The position numbers were made by a program, and so were the translations under genes. A stretch of DNA of 64,000 bases from the NCBI GenBank assembly GCA_020698575.1, contig CM036241.1, positions 10,520,416 through 10,584,415 on the forward strand, written 5' to 3'. This DNA is from Bostrychus sinensis. Taxonomy: Eukaryota; Chordata; Actinopteri; Gobiiformes; Eleotridae. Below are positions 46,986-59,800 of this stretch, in pieces. Positions within the stretch are counted from its first letter, which is position 1; each line of letters opens with the position of its first letter. The notes beneath the pieces were generated by a model. It had not been told where the DNA came from. It saw nothing but the letters and a program-made list of their open reading frames with translations, and did no database searches.

Positions 46986-47573
46986 TGTTTGCATATTATG
47001 CCTTTCATTCAAACAAGCAAGCAGATTATGATTGCTTCTTAAAACATAATTCCCATTTAGCAGTATTAACTTAAAAACATAACATGGTTTAGCCTACTGT
47101 TTTTCTCTTATTGGCCTACAGCAGCCATTCCCAAAGTCAAGACTGTTGCGGCCACCTTAAATTTCTGAAAACTCCACACAGACCCCCAAATGTAGAACTT
47201 CCCTCCATTCATAAAACTATGTCATGTTTTTCTCCATAAATTTCTGAACTTGTGGGTCAGATCCAAAACATAGTTTGTGGGTAAATTGATTTTTCAGTGT
47301 TCAGCTTATTTAAATCTTACCAGGGATGTTTAAAGCTTTGTGGGGGCCCCGTGCACGATGCTGTTTGGAGGCCCCACGTGTGTCAAACTATGATGGAGAG
47401 ATTCTTAATCCCTGATGACAAACATGCCACAGTCTATTACACTTTCACAAACATGATAATGTCTTATATTAAAATGAAACATCTGAAGTTGATCCATTCA
47501 AGCAAGATAATGGATACACAATGATAATACAAACTCGAAAACCATCTGTTTAAACTGGCCTTTCCATAGCTCT

Positions 47574-47702
47574 CTATTTATTTATTTATTTATTTATTTA
47601 TTCATTCATTTATTTATTGTATATGTAAAATGGCTTTGAATGTCCTAATAAGCCCTATATAAGTTTTCATGTATAATTATTATTATTATTATTATTATTA
47701 AG
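47574..47702 (+). repeat. (TTTA)n and (ATT)n microsatellites
   Basis: A run of tttatttatttatttattta around 47,576-47,605 and attattattattattatta at about 47,680-47,700. Confidence 0.9.
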
Positions 47703-47779
47703 GTTAACAACAACAATGGGGACTAACTCAGAAGAGTAAGCAATAATCCACCGAGAGCAACAATGCACTGCCACCTACA

Positions 47780-48525
47780 ATGGCGTGCAAAAGTATGTAC
47801 CCCCCTTAGTACTTTTCCTTTATTGTTGCCTTACAACCTGAAATTTAACATGAATCATTGAGAGGTTCATGTCAGTCACTTTACATCACATGACAACAAT
47901 TATGAAGATGCAAATATTTTTTATTGTGAAGCAAATTAGAAATATGACTTGAGCGTACAAAAGTATGTACCCCTTCAAGCTCCACTGGTTCCTCTGTAGA
48001 GCCACCTTCTGAAGAACTTTCAGCTCCAGCTCTTCTAGGATAAGTGTTCATGAGCTTGGTTCATAAAATCACTGGGATTTGTGCTCATTCTTCATCTAAA
48101 AACAGCTTCTTCAGGTTGGATGCATTGTACAGCACAGTTTGAGTTGTTTTCTTAAAAAATTGTTCTGGTTTAGCTTCATCTTTCATTCCTTCAGTTCTGA
48201 GCAGTGTCCCAGTCCCTACCAATGACAAATATCCACACAGCAGGACACTGCCATCACCAGGCTTCAGTTTAGAGAGGGGCCACAGTCAGGGGCCACAGTC
48301 AGGTGCTAGGTTTGTGTTATCTTCTGTCCACTCTTCCACACAGCCCACTCAAGTTTTCTGTTTTTCTGTCATATTTCTAATTTGCTTCCTAATAAAAAAT
48401 ATTTTGCATTTTCATAGTTGTTTTCATGAGATGTAAAGTAACACATAAAACTCTCAAAGATCCATTTAAATTCCAGGTTGTAAGGCAACAAAAATCCTAA
48501 ATCCCATACTTTTGCACACCACTGT
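47780..48525. mobile_element. Tc1/mariner-like MITE ('gtgcaaaagtatg' ends)
   Basis: The left end 'caatggcgtgcaaaagtatg' and right end 'catacttttgcacaccactg' are inverted with two mismatches. TA precedes the left end and TT follows the right, consistent with a decayed TA duplication. No transposase frame is present. Confidence 0.75.
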
Positions 48526-48631
48526 TAAGTCCAAAGTAATCAGCAATACGCCTGATATTTATAAGTCAACATTCAGCTTGGGGCTTCCTAGTGGCTTGTG
48601 GGGCCCTTTGCATGAGCATTGTACGCATATA

Positions 48632-49988
48632 CAGGTGCTATCCAGTAAATTAGAATATTATATACAAGTGCATTTTGCTCTCACAGATTCAATTCATAAA
48701 GTCAAATACAGATATTTATAGTGTCAGTACATTCAGAGTGAAACATTTCAAGCATTTATTTATTATAATGTTGATAATTATGGCTCCTAGTTACAGAAAA
48801 CCACAAATTCTATTATTCACAAAATTTGAATATTTCATGAGACCAATAAATAAAATGATTAAAACCGTAATGTTGGTGTTCTGAAAACTATGTACAGTAT
48901 GTTACAGTACTTGGTACTTGTTTAGTACTCCATTTTGACAAATTTCTGCCTCAGTGTGATGTGTCCTGGAGCGGCCACTGCTGAGGTTTTTATGAAGCCC
49001 AGGTCGCTCTGACAGAGGCCTTCAGCTCATCTGTGTTACTGACTCTGCTGTTTCTTCCTCGGGACAATACTCCACAGATCCTCTCTGGGTACAGGTCTGG
49101 AGAGTTTGATGGTCACTCTGTCCCAGTAATACTATGGTCATCTGCCCCGTGTGTGGTACTTTAGGCAGTGTGGGCCGGACCCCAAGTGCTGCTGGATATC
49201 ACACCACCGTCTCCATAAACCTGTGAGCAGAAGGAAGCCTGCAGTTCTCTGAAACTTCACAGTTAAAGGCTGTGTTGACTTTATACTTCAGGAAACACAG
49301 CGGCCTATTGACTTCCATTAGAAACGATGCTGCTGAGGTTGTTTCTGGCTCAGCCCTGACTCAGTTGTAGATAAAAGTCTTGATCCGTCTGTGTGTGGAG
49401 GCTCCTGATGCTCTGACTCCAGCCTCAGTCCACTTCCTGTGAACTTCTCCAAAGTTCTGGGTTTTTCTGGACATTTGTCTCCAGGATGCAGCTGTCCTGC
49501 TGCTTCTTTTTCTCCAGCACTTTTTTCTTTGAACTCAAATTTCTAGTAATCTGCTTTAATACAGCCCTCTGTGAGCAGCAGCTCCTTTATCAATAACCTT
49601 TTGTGGTTTGTCCTCTCTGTGAAGGGGTCAGAGACTGGACAACTGTCTGTAGCCCTCCTCATGATTGTGCAGCAGACTGAACCAGACTGAGACCATCTAA
49701 AGGCTCTGGAAAGCTTTACAAATGTTTTCAGATCATTTAGAGTTCAAGTGTGACAACAACAGTTCACAATATTCAACTTTCCATAATATTATAATTTTGT
49801 GAATAATTGAATTTGGGGTTTTTCTGTGACTGTGAGCCATAATTATCAACATTATATGAAAACAATGCTTGAAATTCTTCACTCTGGATGTAGTGAAACT
49901 ATAAATACACGTGTTTGACTTTTTGAATTGAATCTGTGAGAGAAAAATGCACTTTTATATGATATTATAATTTACTGGGTAGCACCTG
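48632..49988. mobile_element. DNA transposon with ~200-bp inverted repeats, TA TSD
   Basis: The ends 'caggtgctatccagtaaatt' and 'aatttactgggtagcacctg' are inverted, homology extends inwards for about 200 bases at each end, and TA flanks both sides (48,630-48,631; 49,989-49,990). This fits the Tc1/mariner group. The interior is too decayed to give a transposase. Confidence 0.82.
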
Positions 49989-49990
49989 TA

Positions 49991-51353
49991 GCTAGAAACA
50001 GCCCTGTTGCCTAAATATTATCAATTGTAAGGCTCTAAAATATAAAGATACAGTTGGCTTAATGACATCTTATTGTTACAGTTTACCACAGCCTCATGAC
50101 CTTCTCCAACAATGGCACTTCCCTCAGTCATTGCTTTGTCATTTTCTCTGATAGGATGTGAGCTATATCTGTAATAATCAGTTCCTTGTCTGCTTTATTA
50201 TGGAGGAAGTATCTGTTTATTAATTACAACATATAACATATTACAGGTTAACGGAGATAAAGTAGGAAGTAGATCTCCTGATATTTAGGCCTAAGCTATG
50301 GACCCTGCTGCCCTTCAGTCTCTTCCTAAACATATACTGCCAGCTATAAATAGAAATCATGTGAGCGCTATGTAAGCTCTGGGTATTTTTAGATTCTTCT
50401 AAAATACAGAATAATTAAATAATAATAATTAGCTGTCATTTTAATAATCCACAACCTGGACACAAATGCAAAAAAAAAAAGACAATGCAACAATCTTTGG
50501 TACTAAAATAATTTAAATCTTTCTTTAGTTTGTGTATGGTTATATTTAATAAGAACAAGTTCACATTTTGCTGGTAATGTCTTTATATGAAGATTTTTGG
50601 GCAATACTTCAAAACTATTGCACTCTCAGCTTGGAGTCGTGACCTTTATACAGAGAAACAAACAAACGTGATCGACAGAGGGCACCAAACACTTCATTAT
50701 AACATTCAAACTAAAAGTCCTCTTCTAACACTAGAGGGCACCAAATGTCAATATAAATAATGATCAGCATTTGACTTCAACTGTGCTTCAAAACCCCACA
50801 TATCCCTATTTAATGAGAACAGTCCCAGTTTAGACTCTTTGTCCCAGGACATATTTGTAAAAACACTAATATTTCCCAGTTTTCAACAAACCATGTCACA
50901 GGTGTCCTCATTTTAACAAATAGAAACGCACAGGAAATCAAAAGCACATTTGTCTAAACTAAATTTATTTGCCAAGTCATTATTTTTATTAATAAAGAGC
51001 AATGCAATTCAAAACTTAAGCTCTATATAGCTTTATGAACTTTCAATTACATGACAGAAAATTGTATGTTTTTGTTGCTTTCAAAGATCCAATGCACCAT
51101 GGTTTCTGAAAAAAATGTGTCCTAGTTTTTGGATCTAGAAATCTAAAACATTATAACATATTAGATTAACAATTAGATCCCAGGAATACACGTACATGCA
51201 AGAACAAGCCGTGTGCACCAACATTTATAGGAATTTTAAAATAAAAGTGAGGTAGTTTCATTTTAACCAATAGAAACGCATAGGTAACTAAAAAAAAGTA
51301 AAAAAACAAACAAACAAACAAAAACTTTTTACTCTATCTTTTTTTTAATTATT

Positions 51354-51386
<33 letters not shown>

Positions 51387-51780
51387 TTAATAAACATTAA
51401 ATCCAAAACTTAGCCTAGTTTGGAGTCAATTAAAACAAACAGTAGCTGAAACCAGGCTGTTTACTGTTTGTTTTAATTGTCAGGTCACAACAACAAATGG
51501 CAAAAATGTCAAATCTGCAAAACTGCAAAAAGAAAAAATAATACTGATACTACTACCAATAATCATAACAAATAAATAAAAGAAAAATTAAACACAGAAA
51601 AACACAAGGTAACATTAGTAGTGAACAGGGCTTGACGTTTACTTTTTGTCTCACCGTGGCCCATTCCTGGACTCTAATTGTCCCAGATCACAAAAGGATG
51701 GGCCACAAGAGAAATCGACGGTGCAGGATAAAAGGATAACAGGATAATGAGAAGTCACGAGGATGGATCACGATCAACTT
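49991..51780. other. non-coding flank upstream of alas1
   Basis: No gene is seen. (ATTT)n runs at about 51,354-51,385 and 'agggcttgacgtttac' at 51,628, the end-like text of another hAT-type repeat, are the only recognisable items. Confidence 0.45.
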
Positions 51781-51796
51781 AAATAACCTTTGATAG

Positions 51797-51804
51797 TGAC
51801 GTCA
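51797..51804. promoter_or_regulatory. palindromic CRE (TGACGTCA)
   Basis: A perfect full cAMP-response element lies about 85 bases upstream of the presumed alas1 transcription start. Mammalian ALAS1 is known to respond to fasting signals through CREB and PGC-1alpha. Use of this site is inferred. Confidence 0.7.
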
Positions 51805-51824
51805 GCGGCCTGGCGGTGGTGAGT

Positions 51825-51834
51825 TCTCGCGAGA
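51825..51834. promoter_or_regulatory. TCTCGCGAGA palindrome
   Basis: A perfect copy of the CGCG element found at starts of many vertebrate housekeeping genes and reported to bind BANP. It lies between the CRE and the TATA-like motif, about 55 bases upstream of the presumed start. Confidence 0.7.
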
Positions 51835-51855
51835 TTTCCGAGCGGCGTGAGCTCT

Positions 51856-51861
51856 TATAAG
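51856..51861 (+). promoter_or_regulatory. TATA-like box of alas1
   Basis: TATAAG lies 25-32 bases upstream of 51,881-51,888, placing the expected start at or just before the iron-responsive element. The exact start is not mapped. Confidence 0.5.
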
Positions 51862-51881
51862 CCTCTTTCCCGTCCTCGTCC

Positions 51882-52033
51882 TTTCGTTCGTCCTCAGTGC
51901 AGGATAACGCTACTCATAGCATTTTTAGACTTCTTCTCAAAGATTTGCCTTTTTGGGAACTTTTTTTAAAATAGTAACCATCGTAGCTGAATCCTGAGCA
52001 TTAAACTACAAAACAAGGACTGCGTTTTTAAGC
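51882..52033 (+). other. alas1: alas1 exon 1 (non-coding)
   Basis: The exon begins near 51,882 (estimated) and ends at 52,033 before the donor GTAAGT. It contains no ATG. Intron 1 runs to 53,838, and exon 2 starts at 53,839 after 'gtttctcag'. The spliced leader has no upstream ATG before 53,870, so translation should start at the first AUG. Confidence 0.75.
51885..51909 (+). promoter_or_regulatory. iron-responsive element (IRE) in the alas1 5' UTR
   Basis: The loop CAGTGC (51,895-51,900) is enclosed by a five-pair upper stem: GTCCT (51,890-51,894) with AGGAT (51,901-51,905), the outermost pair being G-T wobble. The unpaired C is at 51,889, and a lower stem pairs CGTT (51,885-51,888) with AACG (51,906-51,909). 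This is every element of a canonical IRE, on the sense strand, near the expected cap and ahead of the first ATG. IRP1/IRP2 bind such hairpins when iron is low and block translation. In mammals this device belongs to ALAS2, not ALAS1. Confidence 0.85.
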
Positions 52034-53838
52034 GTAAGTTTCTCTTCCGCACTTATATTTTCTCACGGTTCCTTGATTTTTGTAGCTAGCCTAGTGCTAA
52101 GCTAGGCTCGGTCAGCCGGTAGGACGACACCTTCGGTAACATCTTTCGGTATCTGACCTCTCTTGCCTGCTTCTTGATGACTGTATTGTTATTTTTATTT
52201 CAATAAGCGCTTTTATATCCGTGCACAACATTAAAATATTCGGTATATTTACGATTGTGTGGATTTAAGTGTTTCTTACGCGATTTTGCCGGCTCGTGAC
52301 TTTCACCAAATCCTCTTAAAAATACAAAGTTACGATTATTAAACTTGCAGTAGCTATATTTTTAAATATATAATGTCTTAGGCAAACCTACAGATACATT
52401 TTAACTTATAGTTTTTTGATCTAAGCTATATTAAATATGTATTACATTGGACTGTGTGGTTATAATGCATGTCTATTTTATGTAGTATTTAGGAGCTTGT
52501 GTTATAGTCAAACTAGTTTCATAAAAAATTAATAAAACATGGCAAATCTTTACAGATTGGCAATAATCTCGATCATAACTTTGCCCTGCTCTTATTGCTA
52601 AACGTGAGGCGCCCTCTCTGGAATTTTTCCTCGATGACAAGGAAAAGAAAAACGTGTGTGGAAACGATTACAGTTTCTGGGAATGTTTAGAGCTGAAGGG
52701 GGAAGGGGAAAACTCATTCATACATAAACTGTACAAGAGGAGCGTGAGGTTTGTTATTGCGAAACTGTGCGTGGTACGAAGATCATTACGCGTTTGTTAT
52801 GGTTGGACACCTGTTGCAAGGGCGTTTATATACAGTGTAGTAGTGGCTGTAGGATGTCACGGTATGTAGGTTACATACCGTACGTGGAGAGTGCGTGACT
52901 TGTGATTGTTGGAATTTCTCCTGAACTTTGTGCTTGTAAAGCGCAAGGCATAAAAGGGTTATAATTATTGGCAAGTGGTGACAAATTAAAACTTAAAGAA
53001 CGCAAAAAAAGAAGGAAGAAAAAAAAATCACAAATACCTGGAAAAATGTAAAAAAAAAAAAAAAAAACTTTACCAGATGTAAAATAAAATAAGATAAAAA
53101 CAAAATAGATTTTTTTTTTCATAAAACACAAAACAAAAATACATATTTCAGAAAGATTGATTTTATTTGTTCTATTTAGCTTGTGACTATAACTAAAAAT
53201 ACTATTATAGTAACAGCATTTTTATTTCTTTTTGCAGTTTATCATTTTACTTTTATTTAGCCATTTGTTGTTGTGACTTGCACTTTGCGTCCACTGTACC
53301 TTTGCTCTATTGTCATGACAAGCAGCTGTGCCTTTTATTTTGTACATTTTGAAAGCTTTTGTGATGATCTGCACCTACTGCAACTACTAATTTATGATTT
53401 AGTTTTTTTTGTTGTTTTTTTGTAATGGAGCACTTGAGTGATTCATCTGTATTAGGCTTTTAAAAGAAAATCCTCAAGTTTCACAGAGCAGTACTGATCT
53501 TTCATCAGCGTAAAACTGACAGATAATTGACAGTGACCCTGGCACTACATTTTGATCTTAGTGTTATAAAAGTCTTAAAAATGTCTTAAATTTCACAATT
53601 CAAAACCTTGACCCACAAAAAACATTGAAAAGGGCAATTTTCCTGTATGTTGCACATCCTTATTGGTTTTGGGTGTGTGATGTTTGAGTTTAGACTGAGT
53701 CAATACACAGATTCTCTTCAGTAAATTTGCTTTAAGAAAGGAACTACACTATACTGTTCAAATATCAAGATTTAACCTTAGCACACGAAGAAATGTTTAG
53801 TGTATTTTAGTTAACATAATGCTGCTTTTGTTTCTCAG
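52034..53838 (+). other. alas1 intron 1
   Basis: Intronic sequence with consensus ends. Long A and T runs lie at 53,020-53,130. I see no gene; the frame at 52,654-52,869 has no recognisable domain. Confidence 0.65.
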
Positions 53839-53869
53839 ATATTCGGACAATCAAGTGTGACAGCTGATA

Positions 53870-56800
53870 ATGGATGTAATAGTTCGTCGGTGTCCATTCT
53901 TGGCCCGTGTGCCTCAAGCCTTCCTCCAGCAGCCCAAGAAGTCTCTGGTGGTGTACGCTCAGAAATGCCCCATCATGATGGAGCTGGCTTCCAAACCCAT
54001 GGCTCCACAGATGGCCCGGGCCCTCTGCTCCTCCTCCTCTCACCGGACTTCTGCCGAGGGTGAGAATTTATTAAGTTTCCAGTTTTATTCATGCACCTTT
54101 GAAATATGTTAACAGATAGCCTAGTGAAGAAAAAAAATAGTACAGTATTTCCTATTTAACTCGATGTTTTTAAGTTCTTAAAAACTGACCAAAAGCAAAT
54201 ATCTCAGTCCTTTTAATCAACAAGTGTGCATTAAAAGCATATCATACTAAGAATATTGTTTCATGGTATAGACCTTTTTTAATGTTTGTAAACAATAGAC
54301 CACTAAAATAAATTTTGACCACCAGGTTTTTGTGCCATTATTTTAAAGTGGACTATATCTACGAAACCAACCCTCATTATATTTTCCCATTTATTTCACA
54401 CAGGCTCCAAACAGGAACCTGAGCTGCCTCTTGGTCATCCTATGCCACCCGCAGGACAAGTAATGGCTTCAAAATGCCCCTTCCTGGCTGCCGAGATGGG
54501 ACAAAAGCACAGCAGTGTGGTCCGCCAAGTTGGCATGGAGTTCCAGGAGGACGTTGAAGAAGTCCGCACTGTCCAGCAGGGTAAGAGACTGTTCAGAAAG
54601 GTCAACTAAATCCTCTGTGTGCCTTCTATTATAGTGGTACTTAACCTGATCCTATTCTATTGCAGAAGTGTCCCCTGCGCAGCTGAAGAAGCTGCCTCAG
54701 GAAAGCTCTGGAGAGCAAATGAATCTGATGAAGGCCCTCCTAAAGCAGCGGCCTAAGATGGTGTCCCATTTGCTTAAGGACAACCTGCCAGGTAGTTGTC
54801 ATGACATTTTTACAGCTTGAATATATGCAGTCTGAGCACACTGAACAGGTTTATAGCAGGTGTACGGTAAACAAATGCTGTGTGTCACTCTGCCACTGCC
54901 TTTGTTTTGGAAAGTGTTTTTTTTTCAAAAAAACTAGACCAGTGTTTCTCAAACTGACGTACATAGGCCTCTTCAAGTAGTACTCGGTCTTTTGTAGTTG
55001 AAGACCTGATTTTGTTTCATTTAGAGTTTATTCAGTAGAGAAGTGTAGCCCATTGCTTAGTCCTGGTGTAGGCACAGATAAGTCCTGATTTATTCCTGGC
55101 TTAGACCCAGTTTAGGCACAGTTAAGACCTGTTTTAGGCTTGGTATGGGCTCATTTTAGTCCATTAAAATGGTACTTTTGAAAGCCAAATATTTTCTGAG
55201 GTGATATTTGATGTGAGATGTTTGAGAATCCCTGAACTAGACTGCTGTAGCTTATGATGAGGGCATATTGTGCTGTTGTGTTTTATCATAACGCAAGATC
55301 CACATTAAGACCATTTTGCTGTATTTGTGTTGTCCTCCAGTGTCCCCAATCCATTACGACAACTTTTTTGAGAAGAAGATCGAGGAGAAGAAGAGCGACC
55401 ACACCTACCGCGTCTTCAAAACCGTGAACCGCTTGGCCAACGAGTTCCCCATGGCCGACGACTTCACCGGGTCGTTAGAGGACAAGAGGGAGGTGTCCGT
55501 GTGGTGCAGCAACGATTATCTGGGCATGAGTCGGCATCCTCGAGTCATACAAACCATCATGTAAGCAGTGTTTCCCTTTCTTTCACAAGATCTATATTAA
55601 CAATGACAAAAATAAGTTTTAGTTAGCATTTTGCTCGTTTTTACTAGCACTCCCCTGAGTTACATAGTGATGCAGAACAAGAAGAGCTCAGTCGGGGGTG
55701 GGTTGATCTACTACTACTATGTCCAAATACAACACAGTGTTGCTTTAAACTGTATAGATTTTTGATCTTTAATGTAGTTGTATAAAATGGTCATATTAAT
55801 AAAACTTACTTTTTTTTCTGTGGCTTTAGCAAGAATAAAAATGTTGACATCAATATTAAAAACTATTGTTGACGTGTTTGGAAAAATGCCTTAAATGGGG
55901 ATGAACAATTAAAATCTAATCAAAATTGCTTTTGAAATTAATTAGAAAATGGCAAAGGCTGCAATCATTTATGTGATATAACATCCTCTGCAGAGAACAA
56001 AATACGCCGTCTTAATACATATACACTGTGCTACAGCTGTGGTTTAGAACTCTACAGATATGTTCTGAAAGGCATGTGATTCCTTGTGATTAGCAATCAA
56101 TATTTCGGTCTTCTCTCAAGTGTCAGTCTTTCATTACAGGCATAAGATGTAAACTGTGAACTCAACATTGATTTAAAGAAAAAAAATGTATTGCAATTCT
56201 CATCACAATATGCTGCCTTTATGGAATAAACCTAAATTTGTATCCTTTGTTGATTCTGGGTAGACGAAGGAGTTTATTGTTTGCTCTCAATTTTTTCTCA
56301 CTTGGAAGAAGCAGATAATGAAACACAACTCGACACCACTGTAATTCCCAATCCCTTGTTGGTGTTGGGTTTTCCATAATTTACACCTGAACCTCCTCTG
56401 ACCCTCTTCTCTCTAAAGGTGTCTCACTATGTGGGTGTTGTTTTTCTTTCTTTTGGACCTTGTTTATAAGCCCTCATTCTCCAATTCTCAGCTGTGGTAA
56501 CAGCACCTCCTGGTTGGATGTCACCTTTTATAATGACCTGCTTCATTAAAAATACATTAGTCTTTCCAGTAAACCAGAGTAAACAGAGTACGTCCAGATA
56601 ACAAAATGACAAAGGCTCCACATTAACAGTTGTTTATTATTATTCAATTAAACCTCTTTCTGATTGTCCAATAGAGCAAAAAATAGTGTATGGTAGATTA
56701 GTAGCCACCATGTCACATTGATAAGTGTAGTCGACTGTCAAATGATGCTTACAGATGGCTAATTTTACTTTTTCAGACCTTTTTGAGCGCCATTTTACAT

Positions 56801-59800
56801 ATAAATGAATATTAACACTAATTTACTTTTAAAGCATGTTAAAATCAATATATTTTTACACAAGTAGTAAGTTCAGTGTACTACGTCTCCCATTAACCTG
56901 GTGATCATGTGTTTCAAAAGAAGGACTTGATATTAAGTATTTTTATTTATTCCTCCCCTTTCTCTTTCAGGGACACTTTAAAGAAGCATGGTTCGGGGGC
57001 CGGCGGCACCAGAAACATCTCTGGTACCAGTAAATATCATGTGGAGCTGGAACAGGAGCTGGCCGACCTACATAAGAAAGACGCCGCACTCCTCTTCACC
57101 TCCTGCTTCGTCGCTAATGACTCTACGCTCTTCACCCTGGCCAAAATGCTGCCTGGTACGACAATGTTTTTCCTTCCATACCACAGATTCGCCATTGCAT
57201 AAACTGCTGTCCTTTTACCAGTACATTAACTTTTATGTGCTATTCTTTCCCCTCGGCCGACTGCAGGCTGCGAGATCTACTCTGACGCCGGGAATCACGC
57301 CTCAATGATCCAGGGTATACGCAACAGCGGTGCTAAGAAGTTCATTTTCCGCCATAACGACGTGGCCCATCTCCGAGAGCTGCTACAGAAGGGAGACCCC
57401 ACTAAACCAAAGATCGTTGCCTTCGAGACCGTTCACTCAATGGACGGTCAGTGCCAGAGTCAAGAATTAGATTTAGGAGACCTCTGTAGTTGTAGCTGTA
57501 AATATTTTTGGTGTTTGTTCTGTATTATTCCCAATGTTTACAAATGTTTTTCTTTTCCATAGGTGCCGTGTGTCCGTTGGAGGAAATGTGTGACGTGGCC
57601 CATGAGTTCGGGGCGATAACGTTTGTGGACGAGGTTCACGCTGTGGGACTGTACGGCGCCAGAGGAGGCGGCATCGGAGACAGAGATGGAGTCATGCACA
57701 AGATGGACATTATATCGGGGACTCTAGGTCAGTATGCAACATTCAATCACTAATTTATCATTTTTTTTACCATTAGGGTCCTGCAATGTCCAGTTAATTG
57801 CAGGGTTAACATTCAGAGACACAAACTGCACCGCTCAGATACCTATTCACTACAGTACAGGCAACTAAGAGTCACTAATTCACCTTGTAACCTGAGAAAG
57901 AGCAAGACATGTAGCAGCTTTTGAAGAATATTGGCATCTGAATAATAAACCGGCAGAACATGCATATGTCAGTGTATTTATTTAGTACCACAGAGACCAG
58001 CCACAAGTTAAATATTGGCTTAAAAAGAGAAATTATCTTCTGTCTACATTATCAGCAAAAGCAAACTTGCAAAACACATTGCAGAGTCTAGTTTAAGAAG
58101 CATTTGTCGATACTGCAGTAATAATGTTCAACAATCGTCAAACATTTATTTGTTCTGCTCTTTGCAAAGGGACCAAAGTGTTTTCCAATAAAATCAAAGT
58201 AAAATCAATAAAGATGGAAATGCATAAAATACTAAAATATAGAATAAAATAAAGTGTCACAGGATTACTAAATGTTAAAATTCAGTCTGAATAATAAAGT
58301 TTTAAGCCTAGATTTAAAAAGACCAAAGTCTGTGATGGTGTGCAATGTTGTTAATGTTTAATTCAAGATGGATATTACATCAGAGACACTAGGTCAATTT
58401 GCAAACTTCAGTCCATGTAATCCCAGCGCTAACACTTGGAGACATTCAAACAGCTATTCACTCCCACATTCATCCACTATACGCAATTTAGATTCTGCAA
58501 TTTATCTGGATTAATTGCACAGCAAAATCTCTTCCCACTGCTTCCTCTACTACTACTGCTTGCACTACTACTACAAATATTTTTCAAGATCTTTTTATCC
58601 AAAAGTCACAACAATGAGCAATATCTAGTCACAGGATGCTATTAAAACAAGCCATTCATTCATTAAAACAAAAGATGGAGAATTACCTTTGTACACTATC
58701 AGCAAAAGCAAATTAATGATAGGGCATAGGTCAGTTTCATCTTGTAGTTTGATTAAAGTAACAATATTCAGCTCATGATGTGGTGAAACTGGTTTTAAAA
58801 TGCCATAAAGTTCATTGTAAATCTAGAAAAATAAAAAGTGTATAAAGTGGGTCACAATAAAAATAATCAGGGGCCCACACACAGTCCAGAATTACTAGTA
58901 TTATGTTTAAAAAATACTATACAATGCAATGGGGTGTGTATAAAATCAGTCTACAGGAAAGCGGCCTGTAATTGTCTTATCTCTCTCTCTGTCGGAGCAG
59001 AAGTGAGGGGAAAACCAGGTCTGCAGTTGCTAAGAGACTGAAGCTCTTGTTGCTTTTCAATTCAATTACACGCTGGGTCACTGTCCTGCTGAGGGGACAA
59101 TTATTTCCGAAAGAGCACTTCTGCTACAGTCGTCTTCTGCTTTGGCTTTTTTCCCTTCAGGGGTCGCCACTTCGGATCATCTGTCTCCATCTAACCCTGG
59201 TCCATCATGCCAACTAACGTCATCTGCTCTTTCACATAAGTCTCAGCTCTAACCTCACCATCCTCCTACCCATATCCTCCTCTGTACTGTCTCAAAAACA
59301 TCGAACCTGAGCTGTTCATCTGTCTTGTCACTTTTGAACAATCTTTCCTTTCATTCTTGCTGAAACTTTTATCACACAACGCACCTGACGCTTATCTCTA
59401 ACCTGCTGTACACTCTTTGTTGCTCTGGAGTCTAAGTATTAAAAATCTAGCACCATCTTTACCTCTACTGTAATAGTTTCAACTAAGAGTCCTTTAATGA
59501 ATACAGACTTTTTAAATGAAATGAATACAGATATGTTTTAATTAAAATTTTCAAGAAAGGTCAGTAATGGGCCAAAGATAAAATGAATAATTTTGGTGTG
59601 GATCCAGATCACCGCTACAGCAGGGGTTTAAGGCAGCGATTCTCAAACCAGGACTAAATCAGAACTACCACAGGATTGAACCAGGACTAAACCAGGTCTA
59701 AATCAAGGCTAAACCGTATCTAAATGAGGACATGGCCAGGTCTTAACCAGGACTGGCCCCAACTAGAGCAGGACTAAAACAGGAATTAAACTAAACCACT

